Below are positions 16,329 to 25,410 of a stretch of 64,000 nt of DNA, one piece after another. This stretch comes from Pseudosulfitobacter pseudonitzschiae (lineage in GTDB: Bacteria; Pseudomonadota; Alphaproteobacteria; Rhodobacterales; Rhodobacteraceae), in assembly GCF_002222635.1 (NCBI RefSeq), contig NZ_CP022415.1, positions 1 through 64,000 of the forward strand, in the 5' to 3' direction. Below the pieces are notes generated by a model that saw only the letters and a list, made by a program, of their open reading frames with translations, was not told where the DNA came from and made no database searches. A program made the translations under genes and the position numbers. How positions within the stretch are numbered: the first letter of the stretch is position 1; each line of letters starts with the position of its first letter.

Positions 16329-17627
16329 ATGGGTATCAGCAGCATCAAGATTCCCGACGTTGGTGAAGGCGTCGCCGAGGTCGAATTGGTCGAATGGCAT
16401 GTCAAAGTGGGCGATATCGTCAAGGAGGACGATATTCTGGCTGCGGTGATGACGGATAAGGCGACGGTGGAAATTCCATGCCTGTTTGACGGCAAGATTC
16501 TTTCCCTTGGCGGGGCGCTGGGCGATACTTTGGTGGTGGGTGCCGAGCTTTTGACGATTGAACACGATGGTGCCAGCTCTGGTGCTGTCGAGGCGCAGGT
16601 TAACGTTGTTGCCTCTGACGCGCCTGAAGAACCCGACGAGCCGGAGGCGGCGGAAGAAAAACCAGCATCTGACAACGCACCAAAACCCGTAATTCAACCG
16701 GCGCCCGCAGCAAAAGCGCCCGAAGGTGGTAATGCCCGGGCGCCCCGCCCCGAGGGGCAGCCGCCACTGGCAGCCCCCTCGGTACGCGCGCGTGCGCGCG
16801 AAGCCGGGATCGACTTGCGGCAGGTGGCGGGCAGTGGCCCAGCGGGGCGGATCCTGAACAATGATCTCGATGCTGTTTTCGAGGCGGGCAGCGGCCCCCA
16901 AACGTCAACATCGCGTCGCCGCGAGGGCAGCGAAGAAATTCGCATCATCGGCTTGCGCCGCAAGATTGCCGACCGCATGGCGCTGGCCAACGCCCGCATT
17001 CCACATATCACTGTGATTGAAGAAATTGACGTTACCGCAGTTGAAGACCTGCGTGCAGTGATGAACGCAGGCAGGGGAGACAAGTCCAAACTGACAGTGT
17101 TGCCGTTCGTCAGTGCGGCACTGTGTCGTGCCATTGCCGATCACCCTGAAATGAACGCTCATTTTGATGACGAGGCGGGCATCGTCACCCGCCACGCACC
17201 CGTCCATATCGGTATCGCCACGATGACCGATGGCGGTTTGGTTGTGCCCGTCTTGCGTCATGCCGAAAGTCATGCGCCCTTTGCTGCTGCCAGCGAAATC
17301 GCCCGTCTGGCCGAGGCCGCCCGCACAGGCAAGGCCACACGCGACGAGTTGGCCGGTTCGACGATTACCATCACATCGCTTGGGCCATTGGGTGCGGTGG
17401 CGACCACCCCGATCATCAACCACCCCGAGGTGGCAATTCTTGGGGTCAACAAGATGGCGATGCGCCCGATGTGGGATGGCAGCCAGTTTGTGCCGCGCAA
17501 GATGATGAATGTCTCGGCCAGCTTCGACCATCGGGTGATTGATGGTTGGGACGCTGCAACTTTCGTGGCGCTGATCAAGCGGTTGCTGGAAAATCCAGCG
17601 ATGATGTTCATGGAGGACGAAGCATGA
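16329..17627 (+). CDS. bkdB: Dihydrolipoyllysine acyltransferase (E2) of the branched-chain complex
   Basis: The 432-residue protein has one lipoyl domain with the lipoylated lysine K44 in VMTDKATVEIP. An acidic then Pro/Ala-rich linker (about 80-150) is followed by a peripheral-subunit-binding domain (about 150-190, APSVRARAREAGIDLRQVAG). The catalytic acyltransferase domain ends with H401 and D405 in SFDHRVIDGW. It moves the acyl group from E1 to CoA and forms the core of the complex. The ATG follows the E1 beta stop by one base, and the stop overlaps the start of the E3 gene. Confidence 0.93.
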   Translation: MGISSIKIPDVGEGVAEVELVEWHVKVGDIVKEDDILAAVMTDKATVEIPCLFDGKILSLGGALGDTLVVGAELLTIEHDGASSGAVEAQVNVVASDAPEEPDEPEAAEEKPASDNAPKPVIQPAPAAKAPEGGNARAPRPEGQPPLAAPSVRARAREAGIDLRQVAGSGPAGRILNNDLDAVFEAGSGPQTSTSRRREGSEEIRIIGLRRKIADRMALANARIPHITVIEEIDVTAVEDLRAVMNAGRGDKSKLTVLPFVSAALCRAIADHPEMNAHFDDEAGIVTRHAPVHIGIATMTDGGLVVPVLRHAESHAPFAAASEIARLAEAARTGKATRDELAGSTITITSLGPLGAVATTPIINHPEVAILGVNKMAMRPMWDGSQFVPRKMMNVSASFDHRVIDGWDAATFVALIKRLLENPAMMFMEDEA

Positions 17628-18991
17628 AACGCGAAACCTGCAAGCTTCTGATTCTGGGTGCCGGTCCGGGCGGCTATGTCTGTGCCAACCGCGCCGGACA
17701 GCTTGGAATCGACACCATTCTGGTCGAGGCACAGGCTCTTGGCGGTACGTGCTTGAACGTTGGCTGCATTCCGTCCAAGGCGCTGATCCATGCTGCCGAC
17801 GAATTCCATCTGGTCCGCCATCTGGCAGAGGGTAATCCGCTTGGTATCACTGCCGCCGCACCCGCCATTGATCTGACCCAGACGGTCGCGTGGAAGGATG
17901 GCATCGTCAAGCGGCTGACCGGCGGGGTTGCGGGCATGATGAAAAAAGCCAAGGTGCGAGTGATTACCGGTCAGGGCCAAATCATCGACGGCAAAACCGT
18001 CGAGGTGGAAACGCAAGAAGGCCCGCTGCGCATCTCGACCGAAAGCCTTGTCATCGCGACGGGCTCGCGACCTCAGGACATCGGGGCGCTGCCGTTTGGC
18101 GGCGACATCCTGTCCTCGACCGATGTGCTGAACATGCAATCCGTGCCAAAGCGGCTGGCAGTTGTGGGGGGCGGCTATATCGGGCTGGAAATCGGCACTG
18201 CTATGGCAAAGCTTGGTGCGCAAGTCACCGTGATCGAAGCCGCAGCCCAGATTCTGCCCCAATATGACGCTGATCTGACCAAGCCGGTCATGGCCCGCCT
18301 CAAGACGCTGGGTGTGACTGTGCTGACAGGGGCAAAGGCGGCTGGCTTTGGCAATGGGTCGCTGGAAATCCAGACCAAAGAGGGGCCGCAAACAATTGAT
18401 GCCGACAAGGTGCTTGTCACCGTTGGCCGTGTACCTGTGACCGACGGCTTTGGGCTTGAGGGGCTGGGCCTGACCATGCAGGGCCGTTTTATCGACATCG
18501 ACGACCGCTGCCGCAGTTCGATGCACGGTGTTTTCGCGATTGGCGATGTGACGGGCGACCCGATGCTGGCTCACCGCGCCATGGCGCAAGGTACGCTGGT
18601 GGCAGAGGTGATCGCGGGCAACGCCGCGCGCTGGGACAAACGTGCCATTCCGGCCGTTTGCTTTACCGACCCCGAGATCGTCACCGTTGGCCTGTTGCCT
18701 GCGGACGCGCCTGATGCGGGGGTGGCACTGTTTCCCTTGGCGGGCAACGGGCGCTCCCTGACTCTCGAACGCCGCGACGGGTTTATGCGCATTGTGTATG
18801 ACAAGGGGACCGGTCTGGTGCTTGGTATTCAGGCCATTGGCGCAGGCCTGTCGGAAATGGCGGGAGAGTTCGCTTTAGCGCTAGAAATGGCCGCCACGTT
18901 GACTGACATCGCAGAAACAATTCACGCCCACCCGACATTGGGAGAGGCCGTTCAAGAGGCCGCAATCGAGGGTCTCCTAGCCCAGCAATAG
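17624..18991 (+). CDS. lpdA: Dihydrolipoyl dehydrogenase (E3)
   Basis: The 455-residue flavoprotein has an FAD-binding GAGPGG near residue 12, the redox disulfide C43/C48 in GGTCLNVGCIPSK, a second nucleotide fold VVGGGYIGLEIG near 184, and the C-terminal HAHPTLGEA with the catalytic His-Glu pair. It reoxidises the lipoyl arm of E2 with NAD. ATG 17624 overlaps the E2 stop, so this copy is dedicated to the branched-chain complex (an LpdV role); other 2-oxoacid complexes probably use further copies elsewhere. Confidence 0.93.
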   Translation: MKRETCKLLILGAGPGGYVCANRAGQLGIDTILVEAQALGGTCLNVGCIPSKALIHAADEFHLVRHLAEGNPLGITAAAPAIDLTQTVAWKDGIVKRLTGGVAGMMKKAKVRVITGQGQIIDGKTVEVETQEGPLRISTESLVIATGSRPQDIGALPFGGDILSSTDVLNMQSVPKRLAVVGGGYIGLEIGTAMAKLGAQVTVIEAAAQILPQYDADLTKPVMARLKTLGVTVLTGAKAAGFGNGSLEIQTKEGPQTIDADKVLVTVGRVPVTDGFGLEGLGLTMQGRFIDIDDRCRSSMHGVFAIGDVTGDPMLAHRAMAQGTLVAEVIAGNAARWDKRAIPAVCFTDPEIVTVGLLPADAPDAGVALFPLAGNGRSLTLERRDGFMRIVYDKGTGLVLGIQAIGAGLSEMAGEFALALEMAATLTDIAETIHAHPTLGEAVQEAAIEGLLAQQ

Positions 18992-19025
18992 CGCGGATGG
19001 CATGAGGTGCACGCCGAATATCGGA

Positions 19026-19628
19026 TCACTCAGGCTGCGCGCCACTTTGGCATAGAAGTGTGCCGACGCTGCGCAATTTGGCGGCAATCAGGACGGTAAT
19101 ATTGTCGATGGTCATGGTATCGTCAACGACCCACATTTTGACGGCTTCGGTCAGCGCATGTGTGGACAGTTCTGCCAGCAGCCGCGACTCCAGCGCCAGA
19201 TCGGACCCCAGCCGTGCTTCCAGCAAGCCGGATACCGACACCGATGTTTCGTCCACCCGTGTGCGGAACAGGTCTTGCAGGGTGGGATTTGCGTCTATGA
19301 CCGCGATAATCTTGCGCAGCACAGCGCGGTCAAGCGGGTCTTCTTTCAATCCCTGACCAAGCAGCTTGGCAAGATCATCTATGATTTTGTCATCTGATTC
19401 GATGAACCAACCGGCCCGCGCGGCGTCAAGCTGGACCGCCTCGCCAAGGATAGCGGCCTGTTTGTTGTTGTAATAATTGAAAAAAGTTCGCGTGCTTATG
19501 CCAGCTTCCGCCGCAATCGCCTCGGTGGTGGTGTGGTCATAGCCACAGCGCAGACTGACGTTCACCGCCGCCATCTGAATGTCGCGCGCGGTCTGCCGAC
19601 GGCGTCTTTCACGAAGATTTGTGCTCAT
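19026..19628 (-). CDS. TetR-family regulator of the adjacent RND pump
   Basis: The product has about 200 residues with an N-terminal TetR helix-turn-helix (about 10-55), including TTTEAIAAEAGISTRTFFNYY. The C-terminal ligand-binding region is not closely recognised. I take ATG 19628; an upstream GTG-type extension to 19703 would run through the likely operator and begin with unconserved residues. The gene is divergent from the efflux operon across 113 bases, the usual layout for a repressor that answers to a pump substrate. It ends 34 bases from the end of the E3 gene, which it meets head-on. Confidence 0.88.
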   Translation of the reverse strand: MSTNLRERRRRQTARDIQMAAVNVSLRCGYDHTTTEAIAAEAGISTRTFFNYYNNKQAAILGEAVQLDAARAGWFIESDDKIIDDLAKLLGQGLKEDPLDRAVLRKIIAVIDANPTLQDLFRTRVDETSVSVSGLLEARLGSDLALESRLLAELSTHALTEAVKMWVVDDTMTIDNITVLIAAKLRSVGTLLCQSGAQPE

Positions 19629-19663
19629 TTGCTGGGCACTCCAACTTTTCATACGCGGTAAAT

Positions 19664-19690
19664 ATTGCACACTGCGCAATCTTGTGCAAT
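19664..19690. promoter_or_regulatory. Candidate TetR operator in the efflux pump promoter gap
   Basis: The 17-base ATTGCACACTGCGCAAT (19664-19680) is an imperfect palindrome. A further TGTGCAAT follows (19683-19690), so TTGCACA and TGTGCAA also form a wider inverted repeat. The block sits 35 bases before the regulator start and about 50 before the pump start, where one repressor could shut both. Confidence 0.5.
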
Positions 19691-19741
19691 CAGCCCCCGA
19701 CAAGTGGCGCCATTGCGGCCAGAAAAACGGATCTTTAGTTC

Positions 19742-20899
19742 ATGAACAAGTTTACGCACGCTTCCGGCGCGGTCCTGTCCGCCCTGTTCTTTTTGGTCAG
19801 TCCTGTGGTGGCGCAGACCCCAAGTGGTATGCCGCCCAAACAGGTCGGCGTTGTCGAAGCAATCCTTATGGATGTGCCACGGATCGTTACATTGCCGGGC
19901 CGCGCTGTTGCTGCGTCGTCCACGGCCATCCGCCCTCGGGTCAGCGGGATCGTCACGGAGATCATTTATCAGCCCGGTCGGCCCATCGCCGCAGGTGACC
20001 CGATGTTCCGGATCGACGATACCACCTATCAGGCCAATGCCACCAGTGCCCAAGCACAACTGTCGAGCGCTCAAGCGCAAGTGACCGAAGCGCAAGCCGC
20101 CTTTACGCGGACCGAGCGTTTGGTGGGGTCGGGCAGTACGCAGGCGCAGGTCGAATCCGCGCGCGCAGCACTGGATCAGGCGCGCGCGGCCGTGGTTTCG
20201 GCGCAGGCCGATCTGACACTGGCCAAGGCAAAGCTGGACTGGACTACAGTTACAAGCCCGCTGGCTGGCGTTGCCAGCGTTTCCGCCGTTTCGATCGGTG
20301 ATTTGGTCAACGAAGGGCAAACCGATGCCATGGCCACGGTCACCCAACTGGACCCGATCGAGGTGGATATGTACGAACCATCGTCGCGGTTTCTGAGTGT
20401 CATTGATGACATCAAGGACGGCACGCTGCGGCTGAACGACGAGTTGAACGCGACGCTGACGCTGGAAACCGGCCAGACTTATCAGGCTGTGGGCGCGCTG
20501 GTTGCGCCGGGTGTGACGGTCTCGACCTCGACGGGGTCGATTGATACGCGGTTTCGCTTTGACAATCCCGAACACAGACTACTGCCCGGAATGTTCCTGC
20601 GCGGCCGGATCAACCTTGGTGTGACCAAGGCGATGCTGGTGTCACAAACTGCGGCCAGCCGCGACAAGCTTGGCAATCTGTCGGTTTGGGTCGTCGTGGA
20701 TGGCAAAGTCCAGAAAAGGGATCTGACCGACGATGGCACCTATCAGCATCAGTGGATCATCACCGACGGTCTTGAGGATGGCGATCTGGTCGTCGTCGAC
20801 GGGTTGGCGGGCCTATCCGAAGGGGCCGATGTCGTCACTGTTCCTGTTGGTTTTGACGAAAATGGCGTTGTCCGCGACACCGCGCCTGTAACGGAGTAA
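19742..20899 (+). CDS. RND efflux periplasmic adaptor (AcrA/MexA type)
   Basis: The 385-residue protein starts with a cleavable signal peptide (about 1-24, ending VVAQ) and has no lipobox cysteine, unlike AcrA. A biotinyl-lipoyl-like strand region (about 55-90) is interrupted by an Ala/Gln-rich coiled coil (about 95-160, rich in AQAQ and ARAALDQARA). Beta-barrel and membrane-proximal domains follow. It would bridge the inner-membrane pump and the outer-membrane channel encoded next. The spacing to the permease gene is eight bases. Confidence 0.92.
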   Translation: MNKFTHASGAVLSALFFLVSPVVAQTPSGMPPKQVGVVEAILMDVPRIVTLPGRAVAASSTAIRPRVSGIVTEIIYQPGRPIAAGDPMFRIDDTTYQANATSAQAQLSSAQAQVTEAQAAFTRTERLVGSGSTQAQVESARAALDQARAAVVSAQADLTLAKAKLDWTTVTSPLAGVASVSAVSIGDLVNEGQTDAMATVTQLDPIEVDMYEPSSRFLSVIDDIKDGTLRLNDELNATLTLETGQTYQAVGALVAPGVTVSTSTGSIDTRFRFDNPEHRLLPGMFLRGRINLGVTKAMLVSQTAASRDKLGNLSVWVVVDGKVQKRDLTDDGTYQHQWIITDGLEDGDLVVVDGLAGLSEGADVVTVPVGFDENGVVRDTAPVTE

Positions 20900-20907
20900 C
20901 CCGCACA

Positions 20908-23900
20908 ATGGCTCGTTTTTTCATTCACCGCCCGGTCTTTGCCTGGGTGATCGCCCTTGTTGTGATGCTGGTTGGCGCGCTTGGTCTCAATTCGTTGGCG
21001 ATCGAGCAGTATCCACAGATTGCGCCGACCACTGTCAGGATCAGCGCGACCTATACCGGCGCGTCGGCTGAAATTGTTGAATCCTCGGTTACCACCGTGA
21101 TCGAAGATGCGATGACCGGTCTCGACGGGTTGATCTATATGACGTCGAATTCGACGTCGGGGGCGACCTCAATTTCGCTGACGTTCGACGACACCGTTGA
21201 CGCGGACATTGCGCAGGTGCAGGTGCAGAACAACCTGCAACTGGTCGACTCGCAACTGCCCGATGTGGTGCAGCAGCAGGGTGTGCGCGTGGCACGGTCG
21301 ACCACTTCGATCCTGCTTGTGGGGGCGTTGACCACAACAAACGACAGCTTGTCGACGGTGGAATTGGGTGATTTGATCGCCCAGTTGATCGAAGAGCCGG
21401 TCAAACGGACGCCCGGCGTTGGATCGCTCAGCACCTTTGGTTCGGGATATGCCATGCGGATCTGGTTGGATCCGTTGAAAATGGTTCAATATCAGGTCAC
21501 GCCCGCAGATGTGACAGCGGCCGTCGCGGCACAGAACACCAACGTTACAGTGGGTGATCTGGGTGCGCAGCCCAGTGCCAAGGGCCAGCGGATGACCGTG
21601 CCGATCTCTGCGCAGTCGCAACTGTCCTCGGCGGTTGAATTCGAAAGCATCCTGCTGCGTGTCGATCCCGACGGGTCGACAGTTTTTCTGGGCGACGTGG
21701 CCCGGATCGAGATCGGGCAGGAAAGCTATGGGGGCGCGGCGCGGTACAACGGCAATCCGGCGGCAGGCTTTGCGGTGAATCTTGCCACGGGCGCAAACGC
21801 GGTCGACACCGCAGCCGCCGTGCGCGAGACAATCAGCGGTGTGGTTGATGCGCTGCCTGCGGGCGTCCAAGTGGTCTATCCCTATGACACCTCACCCTTT
21901 GTCGAAGAATCTATTTCGCAGGTCTATCACACACTGGCCGAAGCGGTGGTTCTGGTGTTCTTGGTCATCCTTGTCTTTCTGCAAAGCTGGCGTGCGACGC
22001 TTATTCCTGTCATTGCGATCCCTGTCGTTTTGCTAGGCACATTTGCCGTGCTGGCAGCCGCGGGGTTCACCATTAACACGCTGACCATGTTTGCGCTGGT
22101 GTTGGCCATCGGCCTGCTGGTCGATGACGCGATCGTTGTTGTCGAGAACGTCGAACGCGTGATGGAAGAGGACGGTATCGGCGCCGTTGAGGCCACTGAA
22201 AAAAGCATGGATGAAATCACCTCGGCTCTGGTTGGCATCGTGCTGGTCCTGTCGGCGGTCTTCCTGCCGATGGCCTTTATGTCAGGAGCGACGGGTGTCA
22301 TTTACCGTCAGTTCTCGATTACGATCATCACCGCGATGGTCCTGTCGCTGGGTGTCGCGGTCATCCTGACGCCTGCCATGTGTGCAAGCCTTCTTAAACC
22401 CGGTGGCCACAGCAACGGTATTGCTCCCGCGCGTTGGTTCAACCGCAACCTTGATCGCACCACAAACGGTTATGTCGGCACGGTGACGCGATTGGTCAAA
22501 CGCCCGCTGCGTATGCTTCTGGTGTTGGTCGCTGTCGGTTTCGGCGTGATCGTTCTGTTTGACCGGCTGCCGGGTTCGTTCCTGCCGGACGAGGATCAGG
22601 GCGTGGCCCTTGTGATCATTCAGGGGCCGGATGGATCTACCACGGAACAAACCAAGGCGTTGGTCGAAAAGGTCGAAGATTATATGCTGAACACCGAGAG
22701 TGACACGGTTGAATCCGTCTTTGCTGCACTCGGGTTCAGCTTTGGCGGCAGTGGTCAGAACAATGCGATGGTGTTTATCAAACTGCGTGACTACGCGGAC
22801 CGCGAAGGCTTTGACATCGCGTCTCTGGTGAACCGCGCCAATGGCTATTTCTTTACCACCAACCGTCAGGGCAACATCTTTGTGCTACAACCGCCAGCAA
22901 TTCAGGGTTTGGGCAGTTCGTCGGGCTTTACCATGTATCTGACCGATCAGGGCGGACAAGGCCAAGAGGCGCTGGCAGCAGCAGCTGATGCATTGGTTGC
23001 CAATGCGCAGGCCGACGGGCGCGTGACCTCTTTGCGGGGCAACGAGGCGGCGACACAAACCGCGCTGAGCCTTGATATCGACCAGCAAAAAGCTGCGGCT
23101 TTTGGTCTGTCGATCCCCGAGGTTAACGCCATGCTGTCGGTAATCTTTGCGGGCCGCGAGGTGAACGACTTTGCGCTGGGCAACGATCTGCGTCCGGTAA
23201 TTGTTCAGGGCGTCGCCGAAGCACGGTCGCAGCCCGAAGACATCAACAGCTGGTATGCCCGCAACAGTCAGGGCGAGATGGTGTCGTTCGGTGCCTTTTC
23301 CGAACAGCGCTGGACTCAGGAACCGCAGGCTGTCGCGCGCTATGGTGGCACGCGGGGCATGGAACTGAGCGGGGCTGCCGCTGCCGGTCTGTCGTCAAGC
23401 GACGGGATGAGCGCGATGGAAGAACTGGTCGCAGAACTTGATGGCAACTATGGCACCGCATGGACTGGCCTGTCCTATCAGGAACGTCTGTCGGGCAATC
23501 AGGCACCGTTGCTTTTTGCGCTTTCTGCACTGGTCGTGTTTCTGGCACTGGCTGCATTGTATGAAAGCTGGGCGGTGCCGCTGGCCGTTATGCTGACCGT
23601 TCCGGTGGGCGTTTTGGGCGCTCTTGGGGCCGCGCTGTTCTTTGGGCAGTTGAATGACGTCTACTTCAAGGTGGGCCTGCTGACGACAATTGGCCTTGCG
23701 GCGCGCAACGCTATTCTGATCGTAGAGTTTGCCCAAGCGCAGGTTCACGAAGGCAAATCTGTGGTCGAGGCCGCGCTGATCGCTTCACGGCAACGTCTTC
23801 GCCCGATCCTGATGACAACCTTTGCCTTCATGTTGGGCGTGCTGCCGCTGGCCATCGCGTCTGGAGCGGGTGCGGGCGCGCAGAACTCCATCGGTATCGG

Positions 23901-24015
23901 CGTGTTGGGGGGCATGGCCTCTTCGGCGGTGCTGGGGATATTTCTGGTGCCTGTGTTCTATGTTGCGGTGCTGAAACTGCGCCAGATGTTGACGCGAAAG
24001 GAAAAAGCATCGTGA
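20908..24015 (+). CDS. RND multidrug efflux permease (HAE-1, AcrB type)
   Basis: The 1035-residue protein is full length for AcrB-like pumps. It opens MARFFIHRPVFAWVIA, has paired large periplasmic loops after TM1 and TM7, and carries the proton-relay aspartates D406 and D407 in GLLVDDAIVVVENVER (TM4). The TM10-11 region contains GLAARNAILIVEFA. It would export hydrophobic drugs or metabolites using the proton gradient. The stop overlaps the GTG start of the outer-membrane gene. Substrate cannot be predicted. Confidence 0.94.
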   Translation: MARFFIHRPVFAWVIALVVMLVGALGLNSLAIEQYPQIAPTTVRISATYTGASAEIVESSVTTVIEDAMTGLDGLIYMTSNSTSGATSISLTFDDTVDADIAQVQVQNNLQLVDSQLPDVVQQQGVRVARSTTSILLVGALTTTNDSLSTVELGDLIAQLIEEPVKRTPGVGSLSTFGSGYAMRIWLDPLKMVQYQVTPADVTAAVAAQNTNVTVGDLGAQPSAKGQRMTVPISAQSQLSSAVEFESILLRVDPDGSTVFLGDVARIEIGQESYGGAARYNGNPAAGFAVNLATGANAVDTAAAVRETISGVVDALPAGVQVVYPYDTSPFVEESISQVYHTLAEAVVLVFLVILVFLQSWRATLIPVIAIPVVLLGTFAVLAAAGFTINTLTMFALVLAIGLLVDDAIVVVENVERVMEEDGIGAVEATEKSMDEITSALVGIVLVLSAVFLPMAFMSGATGVIYRQFSITIITAMVLSLGVAVILTPAMCASLLKPGGHSNGIAPARWFNRNLDRTTNGYVGTVTRLVKRPLRMLLVLVAVGFGVIVLFDRLPGSFLPDEDQGVALVIIQGPDGSTTEQTKALVEKVEDYMLNTESDTVESVFAALGFSFGGSGQNNAMVFIKLRDYADREGFDIASLVNRANGYFFTTNRQGNIFVLQPPAIQGLGSSSGFTMYLTDQGGQGQEALAAAADALVANAQADGRVTSLRGNEAATQTALSLDIDQQKAAAFGLSIPEVNAMLSVIFAGREVNDFALGNDLRPVIVQGVAEARSQPEDINSWYARNSQGEMVSFGAFSEQRWTQEPQAVARYGGTRGMELSGAAAAGLSSSDGMSAMEELVAELDGNYGTAWTGLSYQERLSGNQAPLLFALSALVVFLALAALYESWAVPLAVMLTVPVGVLGALGAALFFGQLNDVYFKVGLLTTIGLAARNAILIVEFAQAQVHEGKSVVEAALIASRQRLRPILMTTFAFMLGVLPLAIASGAGAGAQNSIGIGVLGGMASSAVLGIFLVPVFYVAVLKLRQMLTRKEKAS

Positions 24016-25397
24016 TCAACTTACCCAAGCCCTTCGCAGCCCTGTCGCTGACGGCGCTTTTACTGACCACAGCCTGTGCCGCAGTGGGACCAAACCCCGC
24101 AGCGCTACAGACGCCAGCCGTGCCTGCTGCGTTTGCTGAAGGGCAAATCGACCCTGTGGGTCGTGTGGGTGCGTCGGCCTTTTGGCGCAGCTATAACGAT
24201 GCAACCCTGACCCGCCTGATCGAAGCGGGACTTGCCACAAACCTTGATATTCTTGCGGCGAACGAGCGTATCCGCGCAGCGCAAGCCGATCTGGCGGCAA
24301 CACAGCCGCTGGCTACACAGCTTGGCGGCGAGGCGGCATTGGCCAGCCGCACACGCAGCGGTGGCAGCGGGCAGCCAGCCGTAAACCGCACAAGTGCCAG
24401 CCTGTCAGCGGGTTTTGTGTTCGATCTGTTCGGCGGGGCACAGCGGGCAAGAGAAGGGGCCGCCGCGGCCGAAGCGTCGGCAGAGGCACAGGCCGAGGTG
24501 ACACGGCTGGCATGGCTGGCCGACGTGATCAGCGCCTATTCCGATGCGCGGTATTACCAGCAGGCCCTGGCACTTACCCGCGACACGATTTCCGCCCGCG
24601 AGGCCACGTTGTCGATCAACAACACCATGTTTGGTGCGGGGAATGCAACCGAACAGGATATCGCACAGACCAAAGCGCTGTTGCAGACTGCGCGCGCCGA
24701 TCTGCCGAACTTCGAGGCGCTTTTCAACGCGCAAGTCTATCGCCTGTCGACGCTTTTGAACCTGCACGCGGCCCCTTTGATGGCCCAGATGCAGCGCGGT
24801 GCGCCTGCTTTGCCTGTGCCAAACGGGCCGGGCGCCGGTGTTCCGGCAGAGTTGCTACAAAACCGGCCAGACCTGCGGGCGGCCCGTTTCGACGTGATGC
24901 AAGCGCTGGCCGCCGTCGGAGTTGCGACCGCCGATATGTTGCCATCTCTGTCGCTTACGGGGACCATCAGTGATACGGGCGGGACAGACAACTGGGGCTT
25001 TGGCCCGCGTCTTTCGTTACCAGTGGCCAATCAGGGTCTTTTGCAGGCCACACGCGCACGTCGTTTGTCTGAAGCGCGGCAAGCCGATCTGGCGTGGCGG
25101 TCGCAGATCGTGGCGGCGGTCGAGGATGTTCAGGTGGGCCAGTCAAACCTGCGCCGTTATCGCCGGCGCGCGGCCGCATTGGATCAGGCTGCGGCATCTT
25201 ATCAACGGGCATACACGTTGGCGCGGGCCAACTTTCAGGCCGGTGCTGCGCCCTTGGTCGATCTTCTGGATGCAGACCGGCAACGGGCTGCAGCACGGTT
25301 GCAGGCCGCTTCGGCGCGCAATGATGCGGCCAAGGCATGGACGGCATTGCAGATCGCTACGGGTGCCGGTGCTGCTGTGACGGGTATCGTCGATTAG
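24012..25397 (+). CDS. RND outer-membrane factor lipoprotein (NodT/OprM family)
   Basis: The 461-residue protein starts with a lipoprotein signal (LLLTTAC, cysteine near residue 22). It shows the duplicated outer-membrane-efflux domain with FDLFGGAQRAREGAAAA in the first half and VPAELLQNRPDLRAARFDV near residue 280. The trimer would form the TolC-like channel. GTG 24012 overlaps the permease stop (GTGA), completing a three-gene tripartite pump. It ends 13 bases from the convergent glycosyltransferase gene, with no obvious terminator between them. Confidence 0.92.
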   Translation: MINLPKPFAALSLTALLLTTACAAVGPNPAALQTPAVPAAFAEGQIDPVGRVGASAFWRSYNDATLTRLIEAGLATNLDILAANERIRAAQADLAATQPLATQLGGEAALASRTRSGGSGQPAVNRTSASLSAGFVFDLFGGAQRAREGAAAAEASAEAQAEVTRLAWLADVISAYSDARYYQQALALTRDTISAREATLSINNTMFGAGNATEQDIAQTKALLQTARADLPNFEALFNAQVYRLSTLLNLHAAPLMAQMQRGAPALPVPNGPGAGVPAELLQNRPDLRAARFDVMQALAAVGVATADMLPSLSLTGTISDTGGTDNWGFGPRLSLPVANQGLLQATRARRLSEARQADLAWRSQIVAAVEDVQVGQSNLRRYRRRAAALDQAAASYQRAYTLARANFQAGAAPLVDLLDADRQRAAARLQAASARNDAAKAWTALQIATGAGAAVTGIVD

Positions 25398-25410
25398 GCG
25401 CACAGACCCG

